A DNA stretch of 64,000 nt from Thiohalobacter thiocyanaticus (GTDB taxonomy: Bacteria; Pseudomonadota; Gammaproteobacteria; Thiohalobacterales; Thiohalobacteraceae): NCBI RefSeq assembly GCF_003932505.1, contig NZ_QZMU01000001.1, positions 558,001 to 622,000 of the forward strand, given 5' to 3'. Numbering within the stretch: position 1 is the stretch's first letter; every line of letters starts with the position of its first letter. The notes under the pieces were generated by a model that was given only the letters and a program-made list of their open reading frames with translations, did not search any database and was not told the DNA's origin. The position numbers and the translations under genes are program-made. Shown in pieces: positions 16,084-24,473 of the stretch.

Positions 16084-17941
16084 GGTCGGACCAACTCCGC
16101 ATTGCCACCAAATGCCGTTCGGTGCCGGGATCGGGGACGACGGCAGTGTCCGCTTCGCCCTGTGGGCGCCGGCGGCGGAGCGGGTGGAGCTGCTGCTTGA
16201 TGACGCTGCCGGGGATAACCCATTTGAACTGCACCCCCGGGCGGACGGCTGGTTCAGCATCTCGACCCACGCGGCGCACACGGGATCGCGTTATCAATAC
16301 CGCATCGATGGCGGGCAACCCGTGCCGGATCCCGCCAGCCGCCATCAACCGGAAGGCGTGCACGGTCCCAGTGAAGTGATCGATCCCCGGGACTGGGACT
16401 GGCGGGATGACGACTGGCGCGGTCGTCCGTGGCAGGAAGTGGTGTTATACGAGCTTCATCCCGGCACCTTCACCCCGGAGGGGACATTCGCCGCGGCGCG
16501 GGGGAAGCTCGACTATCTGGCCGAACTCGGCATCACCGCCGTTGAATTGATGCCCGTGGCCGCATTCCCGGGCCGTCGGGGCTGGGGCTATGACGGAGTC
16601 TACCCCTTTGCCGTGGAAGCCGCCTATGGTCGGCCCGACGACCTCCGGGGCCTCGTCCAGGCCGCCCATGCGCGTGGACTGATGGTGTTCCTGGACGTGG
16701 TGTACAACCATTTCGGTCCGGAAGGCAATTACCTGTCTCAGTATGCCCCGGCCTTTTTCACCGATCGCCACCACACCCCCTGGGGCGATGCGATCAACTT
16801 CGACGGCGCAGGCTCCCGCTGGATCAGGGAATTCTTCATCCACAACGCCCTCTACTGGCTGGAGGAATACCGTTTCGACGGGCTGCGCCTGGACGCGGTG
16901 CATGCCATCCTGGACGATTCCGACCCGGACATCCTCACCGAGCTCGCCGCGCGGGTGCAGGCCGGCCCCGGCAGGGAGCGCCACATCCATCTGGTGCTGG
17001 AAAACGACAACAACAGCGCCCGCTACCTGCGGCCGGACAACGGTCCGGAAGCCCCCCTCTATCGGGCCCAGTGGAATGACGATTTTCACCATGTCCTGCA
17101 TGTGCTCCTCACCCGGGAAGTACACGGTTATTACAAGGATTATGCCGATGATCCGCTTTCCCATCTGCAGCGCTGTCTGACCGAAGGCTTTGCCTACCAG
17201 GGGGAACCCTCCCCCTATCGCGGCAACCGGCCGCGCGGCGAGGCCAGCGGCGGGCTGCCGGCAACCGCCTTCGTCGCCTTTCTCCAGAATCACGACCAGA
17301 TCGGCAATCGCGCCCTGGGCGAGCGCATCGGTCAGCTGACCGACGCGGAGCAGCTGCATGTCGCCACCGCCCTGCTGCTGTTGCAGCCCTCGCCGCCCCT
17401 GCTGTTCATGGGTCAGGAATGGGCCAGCCCCCGGCCGTTTCAGTTCTTCTGCGACTTCGGCCCCGATCTGGCCGAGGCTGTGGTCAGGGGGCGGCGCGAG
17501 GAGTTCGCCGATTTCCCGGGCTTTGGCGATCCGGCGGCACGGGAGCGCATCCCCGACCCGCTCGCCGATGACACCTTCAACAACAGTCGTCTCGACTGGG
17601 AGGCGGCACAGACGGACAGCGCCCGAGCCTGGTACGAACGGCACCGGCAGCTCCTGGCGCTGCGGCGTGACGCAATCATCCCCCGCCTGGATCAGCGCGC
17701 CCCCCAACGGGCGGATTGCACCCGCCTGGGCCCCTGCGCGCTGGCGGTTGGCTGGCAACTGCGGAATGCACGGCTCAACCTGCTGTTCAATCTGGACAGT
17801 CAGTCACTCAGCGCAATCGCCCCGCCGCCCGGACGCCTCCTGTACGCAACGCACCCCGAGGCAGCCACAGCCGCCACCGGGACATCCCTGCCGGCGGCAT
17901 CCCTGTTGGCCTACCTGGACAGGCCGGGAGAGCCTGCATGA
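16076..17941 (+). CDS. treZ: Malto-oligosyltrehalose trehalohydrolase
   Basis: A GH13 enzyme (about 621 residues) that releases trehalose from maltooligosyl-trehalose made by TreY. It has an N-terminal CBM48-like domain (VRFALWAPAAERVELLL) and a catalytic barrel. Residues seen are nucleophile D273 (LRLDAVHAI), acid/base E309 (LVLENDNN) and the NHD motif with D407. The TTG at 16076 keeps the CHQMPFGA lead-in seen in relatives and overlaps treT by 8 bp; an ATG at 16112 is the alternative. Its stop overlaps treY. Confidence 0.93.
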   Translation: MAEVGPTPHCHQMPFGAGIGDDGSVRFALWAPAAERVELLLDDAAGDNPFELHPRADGWFSISTHAAHTGSRYQYRIDGGQPVPDPASRHQPEGVHGPSEVIDPRDWDWRDDDWRGRPWQEVVLYELHPGTFTPEGTFAAARGKLDYLAELGITAVELMPVAAFPGRRGWGYDGVYPFAVEAAYGRPDDLRGLVQAAHARGLMVFLDVVYNHFGPEGNYLSQYAPAFFTDRHHTPWGDAINFDGAGSRWIREFFIHNALYWLEEYRFDGLRLDAVHAILDDSDPDILTELAARVQAGPGRERHIHLVLENDNNSARYLRPDNGPEAPLYRAQWNDDFHHVLHVLLTREVHGYYKDYADDPLSHLQRCLTEGFAYQGEPSPYRGNRPRGEASGGLPATAFVAFLQNHDQIGNRALGERIGQLTDAEQLHVATALLLLQPSPPLLFMGQEWASPRPFQFFCDFGPDLAEAVVRGRREEFADFPGFGDPAARERIPDPLADDTFNNSRLDWEAAQTDSARAWYERHRQLLALRRDAIIPRLDQRAPQRADCTRLGPCALAVGWQLRNARLNLLFNLDSQSLSAIAPPPGRLLYATHPEAATAATGTSLPAASLLAYLDRPGEPA

Positions 17942-20820
17942 CCCGGCCGGCACCCCTGAGCGCCAGCTACCGTCTGCAGTTCAACAGCGGCTTCACCTTC
18001 GCCGCCGCCGGCGACTGCGTCGATTATCTGCACCGATTGGGCATCAGCCATCTGTATGCCTCGCCCTATCTCAAGGCGCGCAGCGGCAGTCCGCATGGCT
18101 ACGACATTGTCGATCACCAGGCCTTCAATCCCGAGATCGGCGATGCAACGGATTTCGCAATGCTGGTCGATCGGCTGCACAGCCATCAAATGGGACTGAT
18201 CATGGATATCGTGCCCAATCATATGGGGGTCGGCGGCTGTGACAATGCCTGGTGGCTGGATGTGCTGGAACACGGGGAGGCGTCGGAGTATGCCGAGTAT
18301 TTCGACATCGACTGGCACCCGAGCAAGCCGGAGCTGAACAACAGACTGCTGCTGCCATTGCTGGGCGATCACTACGGCAGCGTGCTGGAGGCCGGCGAAT
18401 TGCAGCTGCAACTGAATTCCGATGGGGACGGCTTCACCATTCATTATTATGAACACTGCCTGCCAGTCGATCCGCGCACCTGGCCGGACATCCTCGATTT
18501 CCACCCCGATCGGCTGGAACAGGCACTGGCGGACCGGCCCGAATCACTGCGGACCTATCGGGACCTGGTTGAGAAATGTCGGACACTGCCCATGCGCAGC
18601 GACCTGGCGCCCGAGGCGCGCCGCTCACGCGCGCATGGAGGCAGAGATTGCAGGCAGCGTCTGTCCGGGCTGTGCAGCAACCACCCCGACGTCGCCGATC
18701 ACCTGCGCCAGTGCGTCGCCGAAATGAACGGCCAGCCGGGTCGGCCCGACAGCTTCGACGCCCTGCATCGCCTGCTCGATGCCCAGGCCTACCGCCCCGC
18801 CTACTGGCAGGTGGCGAGTGACGAGATCAACTATCGTCGGTTCTTCGATATCAATGATCTCGCCGGGCTGTGCATGCAGAACCCCGCGGCCTTCGCCGCC
18901 ACCCACAGCCTGGTCCGCAAGCTGATTGAGCAGGGCCGGGTGGACGGTCTGCGGATTGACCATCTGGATGGACTCTCGGAGCCCGCCGCCTATTGCCGGC
19001 AGCTGCGCTCGCAGGTCTGCACCGGCTGGGACAACACCGACCATCCCCTGCTGGTGGAAAAGATCCTGGCCCCGCATGAGTCGCTGCCGGACGACTGGCC
19101 GGTCAGCGGCACCACCGGCTACGAGGCCGCGCACCTGCTCAATGGGCTCTTCATCCGCCCCGATGCCGAGCGCGATCTGACCCGCCTGTATAGCCGTTTC
19201 AGCGGCCGTTCCGGAGACTTCGATGAGATCCTGTACCAGTGCAAGCAACGCATCCTCAACACCACGCTGTCCAGCGAACTCACCGTGCTGGCCAACCGGC
19301 TCAGCCGTATTGCCGAGGCCGACAGGCACACCCGGGACTTCACCTATCATGGCCTGCGGGACGCACTGACGGAAATCCTGGCCTGCTTCCCGGTATACCG
19401 GACCTATATCACTGCCGACGGCATCAGCGAACAGGACCGCAGGTATATCGACTGGGCCGTCGCCCAGGCCAGGCGACGCAGCCAGGCCAGTGACAGCCAG
19501 GTATTCGGCTTCATACACGACATTCTGCTGCAGGCGCCGGCGGAAGAGGATAACCCCCATGTACGGCATCTGATAGTGAGCTTCGTACTGCGGTTCCAGC
19601 AGTATTGCGCACCGGTAATGGCCAAGGGCATGGAGGATACGGCCTTCTACGTCTATAACCGGCTGGTATCCATGAACGATGTCGGGTTCGACCCCCGCGG
19701 CTTCGGCGTGACGCCGGCCGCATTCCACCACGAGAATGCGCGGCGGCAGGCCGAAACGCCCCACTCGCTGACGGCGACATCAACGCATGACAGCAAACGG
19801 GGCGAGGATGTCCGCGCCCGCATCAATGTGCTGTCCGAGCTGCCCGGCGAATGGCGCCGACACCTCGGCCGCTGGTCGCGCATCAACCGGCGCAGGAAAC
19901 GCCAGACAAACGGGACCCCGGCCCCTTCCCGCAACGATGAGTACCTGCTCTATCAGACCCTGATCGGTGTGTGGCCGCCCCATCCGCCGGATGCAGAGGA
20001 ACTGGCGCAGCTGCATGAACGCATCGATGCCTATATGCTCAAGGCAATGCGCGAGGCCAAGGAAAACACCTCCTGGATCAACCCGAATCTGGAATACGAG
20101 ACTGCGGTATCGGAATTCATCCGGGCGCTGCTGCGGCGTCCGCAACACAATGCCTTTCTGCGCGACTTTCTTCCCCTGCAGCAGCGCGTCGCGCGCCTGG
20201 GGCTGTACAACAGCCTGTCGCAGGTCCTGCTCAAATTCACCATGCCCGGCTGCCCCGATATCTATCAGGGCAACGAGTTGTGGGCATTCAATCTGGTGGA
20301 CCCGGACAACCGCCGGCCGGTCGATTACACGCAACGGCGCACCCTGCTGGAACAGCTCGAACGGGACAGCCGCAGCGCAGAGCAGAAGCTGCGACTGACG
20401 CAGCAACTGCTGGAGACCCTGGATGACGAAGGCCGGCTCAAGCTCTATGTCATCTGGCAGGCACTCGGCCTGAGACGCAGCGAGCCGGCATTGTTCAGCG
20501 AGGGCGAGTACCTGCCCCTGACGCCATCAGGCCCGCACGCCGAGAACCTGGTCGCATTCGCCCGCCGCCTTGAGGGCAGAATCGTCATCGCCGCCGCGGC
20601 ACGCGGGTTCGCCGACCTGGTCGGGGAAGACTCGCCGCAACCCGTCGGCGAGGCCGTCTGGGAACACACCCGCCTGGCATTGCCCGACATCGGCGCGGAC
20701 AGCTTCCAGGACCGACTCACCGGGCAGAACCTGAAGGCCGGACATGACGGATCGGACCACGGGCTGGAAGTGGCCGAGCTGTTCGCCCATTTACCCGTCG
20801 CCCTCCTTACGAACGCATGA
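17938..20820 (+). CDS. treY: Malto-oligosyltrehalose synthase
   Basis: A 960-residue GH13 enzyme converting the reducing end of maltodextrins into an alpha,alpha-1,1 bond. The ATG at 17938 overlaps the treZ stop (ATGA) and begins the conserved SASYRLQFNSGFTF. Other marks are SPHGYDIVDH, the nucleophile region GRVDGLRIDHLDGL with D341, E374 in LLVEKIL, and TSTHDSKRGEDVRARI in the last third. With TreZ it makes trehalose from glycogen or maltodextrin. It is convergent with glgX, only 12 bp separating the stops. Confidence 0.95.
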   Translation: MTRPAPLSASYRLQFNSGFTFAAAGDCVDYLHRLGISHLYASPYLKARSGSPHGYDIVDHQAFNPEIGDATDFAMLVDRLHSHQMGLIMDIVPNHMGVGGCDNAWWLDVLEHGEASEYAEYFDIDWHPSKPELNNRLLLPLLGDHYGSVLEAGELQLQLNSDGDGFTIHYYEHCLPVDPRTWPDILDFHPDRLEQALADRPESLRTYRDLVEKCRTLPMRSDLAPEARRSRAHGGRDCRQRLSGLCSNHPDVADHLRQCVAEMNGQPGRPDSFDALHRLLDAQAYRPAYWQVASDEINYRRFFDINDLAGLCMQNPAAFAATHSLVRKLIEQGRVDGLRIDHLDGLSEPAAYCRQLRSQVCTGWDNTDHPLLVEKILAPHESLPDDWPVSGTTGYEAAHLLNGLFIRPDAERDLTRLYSRFSGRSGDFDEILYQCKQRILNTTLSSELTVLANRLSRIAEADRHTRDFTYHGLRDALTEILACFPVYRTYITADGISEQDRRYIDWAVAQARRRSQASDSQVFGFIHDILLQAPAEEDNPHVRHLIVSFVLRFQQYCAPVMAKGMEDTAFYVYNRLVSMNDVGFDPRGFGVTPAAFHHENARRQAETPHSLTATSTHDSKRGEDVRARINVLSELPGEWRRHLGRWSRINRRRKRQTNGTPAPSRNDEYLLYQTLIGVWPPHPPDAEELAQLHERIDAYMLKAMREAKENTSWINPNLEYETAVSEFIRALLRRPQHNAFLRDFLPLQQRVARLGLYNSLSQVLLKFTMPGCPDIYQGNELWAFNLVDPDNRRPVDYTQRRTLLEQLERDSRSAEQKLRLTQQLLETLDDEGRLKLYVIWQALGLRRSEPALFSEGEYLPLTPSGPHAENLVAFARRLEGRIVIAAAARGFADLVGEDSPQPVGEAVWEHTRLALPDIGADSFQDRLTGQNLKAGHDGSDHGLEVAELFAHLPVALLTNA

Positions 20821-20832
20821 CACCGGGGCGGA

Positions 20833-22974
20833 TCAGCTGCCGGAGACGGCGACCGTCAGCAGCAGCGACCTCGGCTTGATGCGAAAGCCGCCGTCACTGT
20901 CCAGCCTGCGCACATTCCGGGTCGCCTTCTCCAGCGAGGTATCCACCAGCACCCGCCATCCGGCGCAATCCTTCGGCGGCGACGGCGTCCTGCACTCCAC
21001 CGCCTGGTCCGAGGCATTGAGTATGACGTAGAAGGTATCGTCATATTCGGGGGCACCGCGTTCGGTGAGGTGGTAATGTCCGGCCTCGCCGCTCAGCATG
21101 AAGGCCAGCGTGCGCCTTTCGCCGTCCTGCCAGTCGGCGTCCGTCATCGACTCACCATCCGGACGCAACCAGGCGATATCCCGGGTTTCGGTCCCGGGCA
21201 CACTCCGGCCGTGAAAGAAGCGTGAGCGATGAAATACCAGATGGTCCCGGCGCAGTTGAATGAGGCGGCGGACGAATTCGAGCAGATCCTGGTCCGGCCC
21301 GCTCAGGCCCTCCCAGTCGAGCCAGGCAACCTCGTTGTCCTGGCAATAGGCGTTGTTGTTGCCGTGCTGGGTATTTCCGATCTCATCGCCGGCCAAGATC
21401 AGGGGCAGGCCCTGGGAGATCAGCAGCGACGCCAGTAGATTCCGCCGCTGGCGCCGCCTCAGCCGGTTGATCGCGTCGTCGTCAGTCGGTCCCTCGACGC
21501 CGCCGTTCCAGCTCAGATTCTCATCCATGCCGTCGCGGTTGTCCTCGAGGTTCGCCTCATTGTGCTTGTGGTCGTAGCTGACGAGATCCTGCAGCGTGAA
21601 GCCGTCGTGCGTGGTCACATAATTCACACTGGCCCAGGGCCGGCGTCCGCGGCGTTCGTAGATATCACTGGAACCCGACAACCGTGAGGCCAGTTCCGGG
21701 AGCTGCCCCGGGTCACCGCGCCAGAAACGGCGCAGGCAGTCACGGTAACGGTCATTCCACTCCGCCCAGGGCGGTGGAAAGTTCCCGACCTGGTAGCCGC
21801 CCTCGCCCGTATCCCAGGGTTCGGCGATGAGCTTGACCGTAGACAGCAGCGGATCCTGGGCCACGGCGTCCAGAAAATTGGCCTGCTCGCTGTACTCACC
21901 GTTGACTCTCGCCAGCGTCGTCGCCAGATCGAAGCGGAAACCGTCCACGCCCATCTCCTCCACCCAGTAGCGCAGCGAATCGGTCACCATGCGCAGCACA
22001 TTGGCATGCCGCAGCTCCAGCGCATTGCCGGTCCCGGTAAAGTCGTTGTAATAACGCGGATCGTCCTCCATCAGGTAGTAATAGCTCTGGTTGTCGATAC
22101 CGCGCAGCGACAGGGTCGGCCCGAGATGGTTGCCTTCCGCCGTGTGGTTGTACACCACATCCAGCAGCACCTCGATGCCGGCATCGTGCATCAGCTGCAC
22201 GAAGGTCTTGAACTCATCGATATTGCCCTGACTGAGATAATCGGAATGGGGCGAAAAGAAGCACAGCGAGTTATAACCCCAGTAATTGCGCAACCCCGCT
22301 TCGACCAGATTATGGTTGTGAACGAAGGCATGTACCGGCAGCAGCTCCACGGCCGTCACGCCAAGCCGGGTGAGATAGTCTATGATCGCCGGCGAACACA
22401 GGCCCTCGAAGGTACCCCGAACGGACTCCATCACCTCGGGATGCTGCATGGTGAAGCCCCGCACGTGCATCTCATAGATCATGAGTTCATGCCAGGGCGT
22501 CACCGGCGGCGGCTGCCCGCCCCAGGTGTAGGACGGATCTATCACCACGCATTTCGGCATGAAGGCGGCGCTGTCACGGCTGTCGAAGGACAGATCGGCC
22601 TCCTTGTGACCGAGTTCGTAGCCGAACAGGGCCGCATGCCATTGCAGGTTTCCGGACAATGCCCTGGCATAGGGATCCAGCAGCAGCTTGTGATGGTTGA
22701 ATCGGTGTCCGGCGGCCGGATCGTACGGACCGTAGACGCGATAGCCATAGCGCTGGCCCGCGCACACATCCGGCAGGTAACCATGCCAGACCTCGTGGGT
22801 GTATTCAGGCAGCGCGATCCGGGCCAGTTCCTGTTTCCCGCTGGCGTCGAACAGGCACAGCTCCACCTTCTCCGCATGCGACGAGAATATGGCGAAGTTA
22901 GTGCCGGCCCCGTCCCAGGTGGCGCCGAGGGGATAGGGCAGTCCTGGCCAGACACGATAATCTCTTGAATTCAT
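20833..22974 (-). CDS. glgX: Glycogen debranching enzyme
   Basis: A 713-residue isoamylase-type GH13 enzyme that cuts alpha-1,6 branches in glycogen. The start at 22974 gives [20 protein letters not shown], the usual GlgX beginning; the open frame upstream is ignored. It has a CBM48 N-terminal domain, ELLPVHAF (210-217), [11 protein letters not shown], nucleophile D349 (DGFRFDLA) and acid E385 (LIAEPWD). It supplies linear chains to TreY/TreZ encoded tail-to-tail. Confidence 0.94.
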   Translation of the reverse strand: MNSRDYRVWPGLPYPLGATWDGAGTNFAIFSSHAEKVELCLFDASGKQELARIALPEYTHEVWHGYLPDVCAGQRYGYRVYGPYDPAAGHRFNHHKLLLDPYARALSGNLQWHAALFGYELGHKEADLSFDSRDSAAFMPKCVVIDPSYTWGGQPPPVTPWHELMIYEMHVRGFTMQHPEVMESVRGTFEGLCSPAIIDYLTRLGVTAVELLPVHAFVHNHNLVEAGLRNYWGYNSLCFFSPHSDYLSQGNIDEFKTFVQLMHDAGIEVLLDVVYNHTAEGNHLGPTLSLRGIDNQSYYYLMEDDPRYYNDFTGTGNALELRHANVLRMVTDSLRYWVEEMGVDGFRFDLATTLARVNGEYSEQANFLDAVAQDPLLSTVKLIAEPWDTGEGGYQVGNFPPPWAEWNDRYRDCLRRFWRGDPGQLPELASRLSGSSDIYERRGRRPWASVNYVTTHDGFTLQDLVSYDHKHNEANLEDNRDGMDENLSWNGGVEGPTDDDAINRLRRRQRRNLLASLLISQGLPLILAGDEIGNTQHGNNNAYCQDNEVAWLDWEGLSGPDQDLLEFVRRLIQLRRDHLVFHRSRFFHGRSVPGTETRDIAWLRPDGESMTDADWQDGERRTLAFMLSGEAGHYHLTERGAPEYDDTFYVILNASDQAVECRTPSPPKDCAGWRVLVDTSLEKATRNVRRLDSDGGFRIKPRSLLLTVAVSGS

Positions 22975-23185
22975 AGCGGTGTTTTCCGTTGCATATAGCC
23001 GGGCAGTCTGTCGACCACTCAGGCCATGCGGTAAAGGCCCGGGCGTGAGCAATCCCAGCATAGACCGGAATCCGGCGCAGTGCATGCGCCCCTTCATGAA
23101 TCCCCGCTATTAGCCCACGCCCGCCCTGACAGCTGCGCCTGCATCTTCTATAAAGGGATTGTCGGTCGAGAAAAATCATCCATTC

Positions 23186-24229
23186 ATGCCATCCGATCAC
23201 TCTCCGCGGGAGCACACTATCGATATCGACCTCGACGCCAAGGTCGCCTTTCTGAGCCAGCCGCGCAATTACTGCCACCCCGTCTGCCCGAGTGGGGTGG
23301 AGGTCATTCAGACCCACATGTCCTGGGTATTCATGACCGACCGTGAGGTCTACAAGCTCAAGAAGCCGGTGCGCTTCAGCTTTCTCGACTTCAGCACCCT
23401 GGAAGCCCGCCACCGGGACTCCCTGGAGGAGGTGCGGCTGAACCGGCGGCTGGCACCCGACGTCTACCTGGGCGTCCAGGCCCTGCGACAGAATCGCGCC
23501 GGACAACTCCAGCTCGACGTCGACGGTGAACCGGTGGAATGGCTGGTGCGGATGCGGCGCCTGCCGGCCGGGCGCATGCTCGATCACGCCATCCGGGCGG
23601 GGACGGTCGAGGACGATGATGTCCACCGCATCACCCGGGTGCTGGCGGATTTCTACCGTCGGGCCGCGCCGGTGCCGATGCGCTTCGCGGACTATCGGCA
23701 GCGCCTGCGCCGGGACATCGAGATCAACCGGCGCGAACTCCTCACAGGTGACGCCCACCTGCCCCGGGCACGGATCGAGGCGCTCACGGACGCCCAGTTC
23801 GGCTTCCTGGATCAGGCAGCCGAACTGCTCGAGGCCCGCTGCCGGGAACGGCGCATCATCGAGGCCCACGGCGACCTGCGTCCGGAGCATGTCTGCCTCA
23901 CCCCCACCCCTGTGTTCATTGATTGTCTGGAGTTCAACCGCGCCTTCCGGCTGCTCGACCCGGCCGATGAACTCGCCTTCCTGGCCATGGAGTGCGAATA
24001 CGCCGGCGCCGCCTTCATCGGCCCGCTCCTCTTCGCCACCTATGACGACATCACCGGCGATACGCCGCCCGCCTCCCTGATCGCCTTCCACAAGTCCTGC
24101 CGCGCCACGCTCAGGGCACGGCTGGCATTCGCACACCTGCAGGATCACGGCGACTCGGAGCATCCCCGCTGGATCGAAAAGACACGGGGCTATCTGGATC
24201 TGGCCGAGCAATACAGCCGTTGCCTATAA
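23186..24229 (+). CDS. Kinase-like phosphotransferase, COG2187 family
   Basis: A 347-residue protein with an aminoglycoside-phosphotransferase-like fold. VYKLKKPVRFSFLDF holds the likely ATP-binding lysine, AHGDLRPEHV (227-236) is the catalytic loop with D230, and VFIDCLEFN carries the metal-binding D246. Members are often fused to a gluconate-kinase-like P-loop domain, which is absent here. The phosphate acceptor is unknown. The ATG at 23186 is preferred to a TTG at 23159. A rho-independent terminator follows. Confidence 0.78.
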   Translation: MPSDHSPREHTIDIDLDAKVAFLSQPRNYCHPVCPSGVEVIQTHMSWVFMTDREVYKLKKPVRFSFLDFSTLEARHRDSLEEVRLNRRLAPDVYLGVQALRQNRAGQLQLDVDGEPVEWLVRMRRLPAGRMLDHAIRAGTVEDDDVHRITRVLADFYRRAAPVPMRFADYRQRLRRDIEINRRELLTGDAHLPRARIEALTDAQFGFLDQAAELLEARCRERRIIEAHGDLRPEHVCLTPTPVFIDCLEFNRAFRLLDPADELAFLAMECEYAGAAFIGPLLFATYDDITGDTPPASLIAFHKSCRATLRARLAFAHLQDHGDSEHPRWIEKTRGYLDLAEQYSRCL

Positions 24230-24241
24230 CAAGCCATTATC

Positions 24242-24280
24242 CCCTCTCCCGCGCAAACGGGTGAGAGGGAACTGTTTTTT
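24242..24280 (+). terminator. Rho-independent terminator
   Basis: CCCTCTCCCG (24242-24251) pairs with CGGGTGAGAGGG (24258-24269, a two-base bulge), followed by six T at 24275-24280. It lies 12 bp after the COG2187 stop and should end that transcript. Confidence 0.75.
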
Positions 24281-24397
24281 ACCTGACAGTTGTAAAAAAT
24301 TCTCCCGGCAAAAGAACCGGCCTTATACCGACAGGAGCCGGTGAGAATCTGAGCCACAATGCTGGATTGCACCGGTGGTGAACTCCTGCCAGGCATG

Positions 24398-24448
24398 TGT
24401 AGGAGCGGGCTTTGCCCGCGAATGTTCGCGGCCGAGGCCGCTCCTACA
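24398..24448. repeat. REP-type palindrome
   Basis: TGTAGGAGCGG (24398-24408) and CCGCTCCTACA (24438-24448) flank GGGCTTTGCCCGCGAA and TTCGCGGCCG, giving a two-part hairpin of the Pseudomonas REP type. It lies between the convergent COG2187 and P-type ATPase genes. Confidence 0.85.
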
Positions 24449-24473
24449 GACAGGGTTTTTGCAATGATTGGGG

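Noticed and set aside
14824-16281. A 485-residue minus-strand frame over treT
   Set aside because: Antisense shadow of a clear glycosyltransferase.
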